Shown here: positions 35,007 through 42,780 of the stretch, piece by piece
Position numbering within the stretch: the first letter of the stretch is position 1
Layout of the letters: every line of letters starts with the position of its first letter
Source of the DNA: Dehalococcoidia bacterium
GTDB taxonomy: Bacteria > Chloroflexota > Dehalococcoidia > Lucifugimonadales > UBA826
DNA: 64,000 nucleotides
Assembly (NCBI GenBank): GCA_029936675.1
Contig: JAPYSB010000004.1
Location: 62,001-126,000, forward strand
Reading direction: 5' to 3'
Program-made: the position numbers and the translations under genes
The notes under the pieces: generated by a model
What the model saw: only the letters and a program-made list of their open reading frames with translations
What the model was told of the DNA's origin: nothing
The model's database searches: none

Positions 35007-35383
35007 AGTCAGTTTGTTGTCACCATATATTATTTTCTAACCAAACCTGTTGTCCAAACTATGCACCTGCTAAATAATTTCACGGTGCAACAGGGCAAGA
35101 TCTTAGCATAGTATATTTCCAACTGTTGATTATTCATAGTTATTCAACTAAAATTCTATAGTTGGACGGGGAGTGACTGCGGTTTGAAGGATACCCCCTT
35201 GTTTGGATGGTTATTTCAGAGTGGTGAATTAGGCACGGAAATGACTTGACATCCCTTGGGGTGGTGCATATCATGAAACCGTTCATTCACCGTTTTTAGA
35301 GCTTGTTGCTGTTTTGTTGCTTGCTCTTCCAACATATAAGTTTGTATTAAAATTCGTTCCTTTATAGTAAAGAAGGGGGTCAA
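35007..35383. promoter_or_regulatory. 377-bp divergent intergenic region, with promoter of the collagen-like gene
   Basis: No gene seen. A clear promoter for the rightward gene lies at 35246-35274: TTGACA, 17 bases, TATCAT. At 35119-35165 CCAACT pairs with AGTTGG around an inner GTTGA/TCAAC pair, a nested inverted repeat that could be an operator or the terminator of a short leader RNA. The promoter would give a leader of about 100 bases ending in GAAGGGGGT, a strong ribosome-binding site. Confidence 0.6.
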
Positions 35384-36235
35384 ATGGGAAAGCTATTTAG
35401 CCTTCAGGCGTTGTCAACAGCCCTGGTTTTCTCAGTAATGTTATTCGTATTATCCGCATGTGCACCGGGTGCTGCCGGACAGCCTGGCCTTCCAGGTAAC
35501 CCTGGTAGTGCTGGGATTTCTGGTTCTCAGGGACCGCAAGGAGAGCCTGGCTTGCCAGGTTTGCCTGGTAATCCTGGCCCAGGTGGTGCTCCTGGCCTTC
35601 AGGGGCTAGCAGGTCCGGATGGTTCTGACGCTGTGGCGCCAGAAGGTAGCATAACTGTTAGTAAACAGAAGATATCAATGTCTGAGGAATTTAGTGTTTC
35701 TGGTTCAGGGTTTCAACCAAATGAACCAGTTGTGATTCAGCTTAGAATCGACTCAACTTTGTCACCAATTATTGGTGGCGGAAGAGGTTCTCAGGTAACT
35801 GCCAATGGTGCAGGAGCCTTTGAAGTATCTTTTGATTTCGTGTCTGAAAAAGGCGCGATTATAAGTAGAGCGGGTGGCCCTGCCTCTGTGTTCGCACAGG
35901 GTGGAAGTGGTAGCAAAGCAAGTGCCCCTATATCAATAGTATCTGCGTCTTCCCCAGCTGGGTCCGTATCGGCTAGCTTGGCAGCGACACCTGCAGAGCC
36001 TGGTGGTACTTCTGTTGTTTACGGCGCAGGATTTTCAGCTGGTGAAATGGTTAGCATCATCGGTGTTGGTGCAGCCGGCGGAGTTGATAAGATATTGGCA
36101 GGAGGAGAAGCAAATGCTTCAGGTGCCTTCCAAATTGACGTTAAGGCCGCTCTGGACGCTGGTCTTTATACACTTATTGCTAAAGGTTCCTCTAATTCAG
36201 AAGCCACCGCCCCGTTATTAATAGCTGATAAATAA
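35384..36235 (+). CDS. Collagen-like repeat surface lipoprotein
   Basis: A 283-residue predicted lipoprotein. Signal peptide with lipobox (VLSAC, lipidated Cys26) is followed at once by 18 uninterrupted Gly-X-Y triplets (residues 29-82) rich in Pro, which should form a collagen-like trimeric stalk. After the stalk come two related beta-sandwich-type domains of about 95 residues each. They share the pattern [24 protein letters not shown] (near 87-125) and [25 protein letters not shown] (near 193-235). There is no membrane anchor besides the lipid. Probably an exposed adhesion or matrix protein; binding partner unknown. It has its own promoter and a strong terminator. Confidence 0.85.
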   Translation: MGKLFSLQALSTALVFSVMLFVLSACAPGAAGQPGLPGNPGSAGISGSQGPQGEPGLPGLPGNPGPGGAPGLQGLAGPDGSDAVAPEGSITVSKQKISMSEEFSVSGSGFQPNEPVVIQLRIDSTLSPIIGGGRGSQVTANGAGAFEVSFDFVSEKGAIISRAGGPASVFAQGGSGSKASAPISIVSASSPAGSVSASLAATPAEPGGTSVVYGAGFSAGEMVSIIGVGAAGGVDKILAGGEANASGAFQIDVKAALDAGLYTLIAKGSSNSEATAPLLIADK

Positions 36236-36296
36236 GCAACCTCATTTCCTAACTGAATTATATTTGGTTGGGTTACACAGAGATTAGCTGATAAAA

Positions 36297-36328
36297 GGCT
36301 TCCAAACAGTTAAGTTTGGAAGCCTTTT
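36297..36328. terminator. Strong bidirectional intrinsic terminator
   Basis: GGCTTCCAAAC and GTTTGGAAGCC form a perfect 11-bp stem with a 6-base loop, extended by flanking AAAA/TTTT. Confidence 0.93.
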
Positions 36329-36513
36329 AAGTTTCATGTATATGAAATCCTTACAATTGGGGATGAATCAATTCTTTGAATTTCAATGTTAGAAGTACTT
36401 AACGAAAGTAAGATCAGTAACTATTATTATAGGCTGGACTTATTTTACCAAAGCCTTGGGTGTGCTAAGGGGTATTAGATATTTAAAACTATTGAACAAG
36501 TCGGGGGTCTGCC

Positions 36514-36600
36514 TTGGGCGCTAACAATCGATTTGTAGGATGCTTACGAGATCATGGAACAATGGGCGGTATAGCCACTGTAAAACGTGGTCAGGTTTAA
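36514..36600 (+). CDS. Possible very small protein (28 aa)
   Basis: TTG at 36514, seven bases behind GGGGG (36503-36507), opens a 28-codon frame reading LGANNRFVGCLRDHGTMGGI then ATVKRGQV. Amino-acid composition looks protein-like rather than random, and the ribosome-binding site is well placed, but I do not recognise it and there is no good promoter. Speculative. Confidence 0.3.
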   Translation: MGANNRFVGCLRDHGTMGGIATVKRGQV

Positions 36601-36614
36601 TTTTCTCAAGTCTA

Positions 36615-37871
36615 TTAGATTTTAAGGATCTTTATTTCCCTAAGTCTTCGACCAACTGTAGAAATCACTTCAATAGAAAGGTTGTTGTAGAAAAACTTAT
36701 CTCCAGGGCTCGGGATTTTTCCAAGTTCGTGTAAAACGAATCCTCCAATAGTGTCAAACCCTTCACCTTCAAAAGAGACTCCGATAGAAAGAGCGATGTC
36801 ATCGATGGCTAAACTAGCGTCCATGTAGAATTCATTTTTTTCTACCTCCCTTATTCCTAGATCCCGTGTATCAAATTCGTCATGAAGTTCTCCGACGATT
36901 TCCTCGACTAAGTCTTCCACTGTAGCGAGACCTGATACCCCACCGTATTCGTCTATCACTATAGCCATCTGCATTCGTTTGTCTTGAAAGTCGGTTAACA
37001 AAAACTCTAGTGTTTTTGATTCAGGTATAAACAACACTGGGCGAAGGAATTTTTCCAATTCACCATTATCATTTGATTCCGCAGATCTTATTTGACCTAG
37101 GATGTCCATTGAGTGTGCTATACCTTCAATTTGGTCCGTTTCATTTTTGTATATTGGTATTTTGCTATGGCCTTCTCTGATCATTATGTCCACCACATCA
37201 TTTAGAGAGGTTGATATATCGGCAGTGATCATATCTACCCTGGGAATCATAATTTCCCTCACAACTGTTTTATCTAATTGGAAGACACCTCGTATCATTC
37301 GTACTTCATGTTCCTCGAGAGGCTCACCTTCGTCGTCCATTTGCATCGCAATATTACTGTTTTCACTGATATCTGATGGGTTTTCTTCAACAGTGCTTAT
37401 TTCTATTAGACGTTCTTGGGAACGTGTGATTGGTCTTAGAGTTGTACCAATGAAGATAACTATCCTATAGATTCGTACCGCGATTCTAGGCCCACTGTGC
37501 CGTCCAGCCACCTTTGCTATTGTTTCTAACACCCCTAGAACTATAAGGGTGGATATGGCTATGAGACTTATTCGTCCGAAATCATAGGATGTAAGTTGAT
37601 TCTCAGAGGGTTGATAAAAAATGAAATAGCAATTTATCACGGCTGATGCTAGAGATATCGTTTTTATGATTGAAAATGCTGAATTTGACTGGTCAGCCTT
37701 ACGGAAAAGGTCCTCTAATTTCTCTAATCCGGACCTTTCTTCACTTCGCCATATGAATATGGATTCTCTGGTAACCGTACCAATTACATGTTGTATAAAG
37801 CTTATTAATGTGAAAAGTGTGATCGAAACTATAACGGTTAAACTTGATAAATCACTTATATCAGTATCCAA
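36615..37871 (-). CDS. CNNM/CorC (hemolysin C) family membrane protein with CBS domains
   Basis: A 418-residue protein of the CNNM/HlyC-CorC family, linked to Mg2+ or Co2+ efflux. The N-terminal DUF21-type membrane part (about 1-145) is followed by the linker EPLEEHEVRMIRGVFQLDKTVVREIMIPRVDM, the standard entry to the CBS pair. The CBS domains run about 205-335 (IREGHSKIPIYKNETDQIEGIAHSMD; QMAIVIDEYGGVSGLATVEDLVEEIVGELHDEFD). A C-terminal CorC_HlyC domain follows (near 345-418, FYMDASLAIDDI, FDTIGGFVLHELGKIP). It is 11 bp behind glmU on the same strand. Ion and direction of transport are uncertain. Confidence 0.9.
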   Translation of the reverse strand: MDTDISDLSSLTVIVSITLFTLISFIQHVIGTVTRESIFIWRSEERSGLEKLEDLFRKADQSNSAFSIIKTISLASAVINCYFIFYQPSENQLTSYDFGRISLIAISTLIVLGVLETIAKVAGRHSGPRIAVRIYRIVIFIGTTLRPITRSQERLIEISTVEENPSDISENSNIAMQMDDEGEPLEEHEVRMIRGVFQLDKTVVREIMIPRVDMITADISTSLNDVVDIMIREGHSKIPIYKNETDQIEGIAHSMDILGQIRSAESNDNGELEKFLRPVLFIPESKTLEFLLTDFQDKRMQMAIVIDEYGGVSGLATVEDLVEEIVGELHDEFDTRDLGIREVEKNEFYMDASLAIDDIALSIGVSFEGEGFDTIGGFVLHELGKIPSPGDKFFYNNLSIEVISTVGRRLREIKILKI

Positions 37872-37882
37872 TTTGGCTTGGC

Positions 37883-39229
37883 CTATGAAGACCTATCCTC
37901 CTTTAAAATCCGAGCTGGGGAACCGACTCCTTTTGCAAAGTCAGGTATATCCTTTGTGACTATTGATCCTGCCCCTGTAATAGATTGTTTCCCGATGGTC
38001 ACTGGAGCGACCAGCTTTGTATCAGACCCAATGAAGGCGTTGTCCTTTATAGTGGTTCTATGTTTTTGCTCACCATCGTAGTTACAGGTTATAGTCCCTG
38101 CCCCTATATTAACATTGGAACCTATATCTGAGTCTCCAAGATAGCAGTGGTGACCTGATTTTGTACCGCGACCTAATGTACTGTTTTTTATTTCCACATA
38201 ATTACCTATACTAACATCCTCGTTTAGGATAGACCCCTCTCTAATGTGGCTATATGGCCCGATTGATACGTTATCATGAATCATGGCGGATTCGATGGTT
38301 GAGGACCTGATTACACAAGAGGCCCCAACAGAACTATTGGTAATTTCGCAATTTGGACCTATTTCGCAATTTGCAGAAATATTGGTACTTCCTCTGATAT
38401 GAGTGTTTGGAAAAATTACGGTGTCAGCGCCAATCAATGCCTCGAGGTCAATGTATGTCGTATCAGGATCTATAATTCTTACTCCAGCCTCCATTAGGCT
38501 CTCACAAGTCGCGGTTCTCAATATTTTTTCGGCTTTTGCCAAATCTGATTTATTGTTCACTCCAATTATTTCTTGATAATCCGTACTAATGGACTCTATA
38601 GTCAAGTTTATACTTTCAGCAAAAAATATCAGGTCTGTGAGGAAAAACTCCCCAGATTTGGACGGTTTTAGAGATTCCAAAGCTGCCCATAACCATGAAG
38701 TTTTGAAACAATAGGCCCCTGCATTGATCTCATTGATAAGTAGTTGAGCTCCATTGGCTTCGGATTCTTCTACTACGTTGGTCACTTTCCCTTTATCATT
38801 TCTAACTATACGCCCGAAGTCTCTAGGATCGGGGACTCTTCCAGTTAGTAAAGTAAGGTCAGCCTTTGATGATTTGTGCTGTTTCATAAGGTCGGAGAGA
38901 GTTTCTGTTTTAATCAAAGGCATATCGCCATTTATGACAAGAATATTCTCAATGTTGGACACCGTCTGCCTACATTGCAATAAAGCATGTCCGCTTCCTA
39001 TTGGGTGTTTTTGGACCGCAATAGCTATCTTTTCCTCGAAAGTTTCTTTGAATGATTCATGAGAGGGTGGTACGACAGCAATGATATCCTGTATTCCAGT
39101 CTTGGTTATCGAATCCATAACTAGGGCTATCATTGGTTTTCCAGACAGCTTATGCAACACCTTCGGTAGACTAGATTTCATCCTAGTTCCCGCCCCGGCT
39201 GCTAATATAATCGCTTTGAAGTCAGGCAT
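37883..39229 (-). CDS. glmU: Bifunctional GlmU: GlcNAc-1-P uridylyltransferase / GlcN-1-P acetyltransferase
   Basis: Makes UDP-N-acetylglucosamine, precursor of peptidoglycan and other envelope sugars. The N-terminal pyrophosphorylase domain has AIILAAGAGTRMKSSLPKVLHKLSGKPM at the very start and INGDMPLI near 100. The C-terminal left-handed beta-helix consists of hexapeptide repeats (about 250-440), with EIKNSTLGRGTKSGHHCYLGDSDIGSNVNIGAGTITCNYDGEQKHRT holding the acetyl-CoA-site histidine. I start it at ATG 39229 (448 residues), because longer starts at 39238 or 39271 add residues without family counterparts. It is followed by the CNNM gene. Confidence 0.94.
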   Translation of the reverse strand: MPDFKAIILAAGAGTRMKSSLPKVLHKLSGKPMIALVMDSITKTGIQDIIAVVPPSHESFKETFEEKIAIAVQKHPIGSGHALLQCRQTVSNIENILVINGDMPLIKTETLSDLMKQHKSSKADLTLLTGRVPDPRDFGRIVRNDKGKVTNVVEESEANGAQLLINEINAGAYCFKTSWLWAALESLKPSKSGEFFLTDLIFFAESINLTIESISTDYQEIIGVNNKSDLAKAEKILRTATCESLMEAGVRIIDPDTTYIDLEALIGADTVIFPNTHIRGSTNISANCEIGPNCEITNSSVGASCVIRSSTIESAMIHDNVSIGPYSHIREGSILNEDVSIGNYVEIKNSTLGRGTKSGHHCYLGDSDIGSNVNIGAGTITCNYDGEQKHRTTIKDNAFIGSDTKLVAPVTIGKQSITGAGSIVTKDIPDFAKGVGSPARILKEDRSS

Positions 39230-39298
39230 TGTGTTCATTAAAGGCAATTTGATTAACCAGTATTTCACCAACTGTAAAAATACATAATTATTACAAGT

Positions 39299-40051
39299 CT
39301 ACTGAGCTGTAATTCCTCCATCTATGACCAATTCAGAGCCCGTCATATATGAAGATTCATCAGAGGCTAGGAATAAGACACCCATAGCGACGTCATCTAT
39401 AGTTCCTATGCGCCCCAAAGGTATCCTGGATATGGAGTTTTGTCTTCCCTCCGGAGTGGATATATTATCTGCGATCATATCTGTGTCTATGGGACCAGGG
39501 TGAACAGAATTAGCTCTTATGTTATCCGAAGCATGCTGTATTGCGGTGAATTTAGTAAAAAGTCTAACCCCACCCTTTGATGCACCATAGGCTCCGCCTC
39601 CTTGGTTCCCCACTAGTCCTGCGGTAGAAGAGATGTTGATAATTGAACCACCTCCGGAATGGCGCATTTCGGGAATAGAATATTTAGTGCCCAGAAAAAC
39701 CCCTTTGAGGTTCACTGCCATTATCAAGTCAAATTCCTCACTCGAGGCCTCTTCAATTGGTATCCTACTATATATTCCAGCATTATTTACCAGTACCGTT
39801 AAACTCTGATATTTCTCGATGGTGCTTTTGATACAATCTTTCCAGCTGGTGGGAGAGGTCACATCTAGGTACATTCCGACAGCCTCACCTCCTGATCCCA
39901 CTATATTCCGGGCATTTGATTGGCATGATTCTAGGTCTATATCTGCCAATACAACTTTGGCACCTTCTTTTGCAAAAAGAGCTGCCTCAAAGGCTCCCTG
40001 CCCTTTTGCTGCTCCAGAAATTATTGCCACCTTGTTTTCCAGTCTTCCCAT
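39299..40051 (-). CDS. Short-chain dehydrogenase/reductase
   Basis: A 250-residue classical SDR. Cofactor motif [27 protein letters not shown] (TGxxxGxG type; Asp after beta-2 favours NAD), NNAG near residue 88, catalytic Ser in IINISSTAG near 138 and YGASK near 152, then PGPIDTDMI. The C-terminal [18 protein letters not shown] is typical of glucose dehydrogenase/3-oxoacyl reductase-like SDRs. Substrate cannot be read. Single gene, divergent from the 83-residue gene. Confidence 0.9.
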   Translation of the reverse strand: MGRLENKVAIISGAAKGQGAFEAALFAKEGAKVVLADIDLESCQSNARNIVGSGGEAVGMYLDVTSPTSWKDCIKSTIEKYQSLTVLVNNAGIYSRIPIEEASSEEFDLIMAVNLKGVFLGTKYSIPEMRHSGGGSIINISSTAGLVGNQGGGAYGASKGGVRLFTKFTAIQHASDNIRANSVHPGPIDTDMIADNISTPEGRQNSISRIPLGRIGTIDDVAMGVLFLASDESSYMTGSELVIDGGITAQ

Positions 40052-40152
40052 GATGCTATACCTTTATGGTCGATTGTTATTAGGTATTCTATCTCAGTAG
40101 GGATCTTTATATCATCTGAATCTTGTAATTCCGGTATACTCTGCGATATCAA

Positions 40153-40181
40153 TTGACAGAACAAGTGTTCTGTTCTAAAAT
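40153..40181 (+). promoter_or_regulatory. Promoter of the 83-residue gene
   Basis: Consensus TTGACA at 40153-40158, 17-base spacer, TAAAAT at 40176-40181. Confidence 0.85.
40159..40170 (+). promoter_or_regulatory. LexA-box-like operator inside the promoter
   Basis: GAACAAGTGTTC matches the GAAC-N4-GTTC pattern of Gram-positive-type LexA (DinR) boxes and is partly palindromic. It starts directly after the -35 hexamer, so a bound repressor would block polymerase. Extra TGTTCT half-sites follow at 40171-40176 and 40181-40186. Confidence 0.6.
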
Positions 40182-40214
40182 GTTCTAAATTAGATTATCC
40201 TACAAGGTACTCAT

Positions 40215-40466
40215 ATGAATCAATCGTTACAGTTGACTTTATCTCTGACCAATGAAGCCGGCCGCTATTCTACTTTTCAAAATGGCCTCAATATAGACAG
40301 TGGCCAAGAGGTTTTGTATCTTGGCAATGTTAGTGGTGGACCAATTACCGGTAGCAGGGGGATAGTGAAAAAACTTTATGCTAATAAGGCTGTTGTAGAT
40401 ATGGGACAGGTAGGGACGTGGAATGTCCCATATTATTTTTTGGCTGATACAACCAAAGTTGCTTAA
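40215..40466 (+). CDS. Small KOW-like protein, possibly SOS-regulated (83 aa)
   Basis: An 83-residue protein that I do not recognise. Its C-terminal half (TGSRGIVKKLYANKAVVDMG then GTWNVPYYFL) looks like a KOW/SH3-type small beta-barrel of the sort found in nucleic-acid- or ribosome-binding proteins. No membrane helix, no cysteine cluster. ATG with AAGG seven bases upstream, behind a consensus promoter containing a LexA-like palindrome. Its TAA overlaps the stop of the convergent hydrolase gene. DNA-damage induction is inferred from the operator only. Confidence 0.68.
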   Translation: MNQSLQLTLSLTNEAGRYSTFQNGLNIDSGQEVLYLGNVSGGPITGSRGIVKKLYANKAVVDMGQVGTWNVPYYFLADTTKVA

Positions 40467-41350
40467 TTAAAAAAACCTTCTTTTAGATGACTAGAAATTG
40501 TGGATGCGACCAGCATAGGTTTTTGAAGCGGCACATCGTGGATGCTATGTTCTAGCCATACTGTTTCGAATTTATCTATGTTTTTTTCTGCCTGAACTAT
40601 CAGATTTTTTCGAAGTGTTTGTCTGGAAGTTTCATCATCATTCAACCTCGCTGGCATGTTGAGCACCGGGCATTTTACTGAGGAAAATAAAGAAGAAGGC
40701 CGGTGATTCCAGAAAGCTTCTACCACTTTCAAATGATTACTTCTCTCAAATCGAGGTGTTATGGTCCCGTCCGGAATTTCTTGAAAGTTTGCCATTACAA
40801 TATTAGTTAGATCGTTCTGAAGGGAGAGGCTATCTCGCTCCCCCCAGTCTCTTTTTGCAATTCGTTGTTTAAGAAATTTTTGCGTTAAGTTGCTAAATAA
40901 AGGAGGAGCCATATCCACAAGGGCTTTTTCCAGAGAGTTACCTGGTATGGAAGATATTTCGATTAAACCTCCATCGACAAGGCAAAGACCGCCTATCATT
41001 TCAGGGTGATGTGCTGCAAAATTCAATGCAACACTACCTCCCCATGAATGCCCAACCAACAATGGATTATCAATTTGATTGGTTTCTAGGAAGAAATGTA
41101 AATCATTCGTGACCGTCTCGAAATCGTACCCCTGATTTGGTTTAGAAGATAATCCATGGCCTCTTTGATCTATAGCTTTCACTGAATTGGTTTCTGCCAA
41201 AAGTGGGCCGACTAGATCCCAGATTCTACAATTTGATGCTAGCCCATGAATTAATACGATATTCCTGCCTTGACCGCCCCAGTCACGGCAATTAATCGAT
41301 ATTGGTCCGACATTTATTAAATGCTGTTTCGGGCTTTTTTGATTATTTAT
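40463..41350 (-). CDS. Alpha/beta hydrolase, apparent AUA start
   Basis: An alpha/beta-hydrolase-fold protein with oxyanion motif LIHGLASNCRIWD (near residue 33), the AIDQRGHGLSS segment near 60, nucleophile elbow GHSWGG (Ser near 102), and HSIHDVPLQKP near the end with the catalytic His. The first standard start codon (TTG, 41200) would delete the oxyanion motif and first strands. The open frame continues upstream with family-like sequence to 41350, where ATA lies seven bases behind AGGAG and overlaps the stop of the upstream gene (TAATA). I therefore extend the gene to that ATA (295 residues). A mutated or mis-sequenced ATG is the alternative. Substrate unknown. Confidence 0.75.
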   Translation of the reverse strand: MNNQKSPKQHLINVGPISINCRDWGGQGRNIVLIHGLASNCRIWDLVGPLLAETNSVKAIDQRGHGLSSKPNQGYDFETVTNDLHFFLETNQIDNPLLVGHSWGGSVALNFAAHHPEMIGGLCLVDGGLIEISSIPGNSLEKALVDMAPPLFSNLTQKFLKQRIAKRDWGERDSLSLQNDLTNIVMANFQEIPDGTITPRFERSNHLKVVEAFWNHRPSSLFSSVKCPVLNMPARLNDDETSRQTLRKNLIVQAEKNIDKFETVWLEHSIHDVPLQKPMLVASTISSHLKEGFFN

Positions 41351-41697
41351 TACATAGCTCCTGGTATTGAACTATCCCATTGAGCATGTTCCAAAAACTC
41401 TTTGGATGTTTTGTAGATGAATTCAGATTCATTTTCAATCCTAACAATGAAACCTTGTTGAAGAAGGTTAATTCTTATTTGAACATGGTCGACAGAAAAC
41501 AGGTTTCTGTCCTTTATGCCATCGTGGATCTCTTCTTCCGAATATTCCTCACCTTCAGCAAAGGCCAGCATTATGAAATGAAGTGCAACCAATTTCTCTT
41601 TTAGATCGGTCGGAAAATCGGGGAGCATCGCAATGTCATTTGTCCAACGATCGAAAAGCGTTCGATAATAGTCCGGGGCTATTGATAAATGCGGCAC
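41350..41697 (-). CDS. DUF2087-like small protein
   Basis: A 115-residue acidic protein whose pattern (FDRWTNDIAMLPDFPTDLKEKLVALHFIMLAFAEGEEYSEEEIHDGI then VQIRINLLQQGFIVR) resembles DUF2087. That family looks like a winged-helix fold and often sits beside regulators. No cysteine cluster or membrane helix. It overlaps the start of the hydrolase downstream (TAATA), so the two are translationally coupled. A regulatory role is conceivable but not shown. Confidence 0.62.
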   Translation of the reverse strand: MPHLSIAPDYYRTLFDRWTNDIAMLPDFPTDLKEKLVALHFIMLAFAEGEEYSEEEIHDGIKDRNLFSVDHVQIRINLLQQGFIVRIENESEFIYKTSKEFLEHAQWDSSIPGAM

Positions 41698-41726
41698 TTA
41701 TTGGATATCCGCCATTATGAGTCTTC

Positions 41727-42611
41727 TTATTCTTGTTCCTGTCCACTGGACTGGCTTTTTAGGAAATTCTCAATTTCCTTCACCATATCCGTTCCAGTTG
41801 GCATCTCATTTTGCGAACTTTTTGCTTCATCATATTGGTGTTCTAGTCGAGATACGTATGAGCTGACATCAGGTTGTTTTGCGATCGCATTGGAGATTTC
41901 CTCCCTGAATGCCTGTCCAGCTAAATCTAGTTCACTCATATCTAAGTCAATGTCCACAAGGCTTTTAAGCCGCTCGAGCAAGGCGAAACTAGTTACAGGA
42001 TTTGGAGAGGTTTGAACATAATGAGGGCAATGGCCCCAAATATTTGCATGAGGGATGTGGTTTTTCGCACATGCTTCAGCGAAAGCAGAATGGATTCCGG
42101 TGGGTCCTTGATAACCAGAATTTCTTATTCCCAACCATCTCGCCTTTTTACTTAGTTCCTCACTACTAGCTCTGCCAGTTATTTTAACTTCCCTTGTGTG
42201 CGGTACCGCGTCCAGCAAGGCCCCTAACGATATAATTAGCTCAACTCCAGATAATTTCGCTACCTCTAGGACTGTATCAGAAAAAGTTCTCCATTTAAGG
42301 TTTGGTTCGGTTCCCACATACATTAGGATTCCATTGTCTGGATTCTCTTCAGGAACGTAGCTGTAGAATTCGTTTGCAGGCCACTTTATAATCCGGTCTT
42401 TCCGTCTGTTAATTCGAGTTTGGGGCCGGTTGACCGTGAAGTCATAATAATTTTCAGGATCTATCTCAGCAATCTTTTTACTTGGGAGCTTTCGTACCAT
42501 GTATCTTATTGCCCTGGTGGCTGCTTCGGCAGCATCTGGCCATCCTGCGAAAGCTACCACCATAGTAGAAAGCTTTGTGTTGGGGGTATCGTGAACGATC
42601 AAGCCGTCCAT
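41727..42611 (-). CDS. PAC2 family protein
   Basis: A 294-residue PAC2-family protein (DUF75), related to archaeal and eukaryal proteasome-assembly chaperones. The N-terminal pattern STMVVAFAGWPDAAEAATRAIRYMVRKL is typical. Further matches are ELIISLGALLDAVPHTREVKITGRA near 130-155, YQGPTGIHSAFAEACAKNHIPHANIWGHCPHYV near 170-205 and a helical C-terminus. Bacterial members of Actinobacteria and Chloroflexi have no settled function. No proteasome gene is in this window. It lies 29 bp upstream of the DUF2087-like gene on the same strand. Confidence 0.85.
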   Translation of the reverse strand: MDGLIVHDTPNTKLSTMVVAFAGWPDAAEAATRAIRYMVRKLPSKKIAEIDPENYYDFTVNRPQTRINRRKDRIIKWPANEFYSYVPEENPDNGILMYVGTEPNLKWRTFSDTVLEVAKLSGVELIISLGALLDAVPHTREVKITGRASSEELSKKARWLGIRNSGYQGPTGIHSAFAEACAKNHIPHANIWGHCPHYVQTSPNPVTSFALLERLKSLVDIDLDMSELDLAGQAFREEISNAIAKQPDVSSYVSRLEHQYDEAKSSQNEMPTGTDMVKEIENFLKSQSSGQEQE

Positions 42612-42780
42612 ATGCTGCTCCGTTGCTGTTGAATTTATCCGAGTTTAACACTTTACACCATATAATCCAACAGAATTTTTTTAAATCCCATGATATTGTA
42701 CTTATGATAAGTGGTCTAATTAATTCCGTATATACTTGAAACCTAAAAGGCTAAGAATTTTCAAGAGGTTTACCCACCAT

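Larger units (their letters stand above)
36236..36614. other. 379-bp intergenic region after the collagen-like gene
   Basis: It holds the terminator above, a short palindrome (TTTCAT/ATGAAA, 36332-36347) and a possible 28-codon reading frame at 36514-36600. Otherwise I see nothing with structure or coding character. Confidence 0.5.

Noticed and set aside
35460..35630. GXY-coding stretch as a tandem DNA repeat or CRISPR-like array
   Set aside because: The periodicity is in the protein (Gly every third codon); the DNA units are not identical and lack spacers.
36480..36610. Possible structured RNA (tmRNA, SRP or RNase P fragment)
   Set aside because: No tRNA-like arms, SRP GGAA/GCAG elements or RNase P core motifs are visible.
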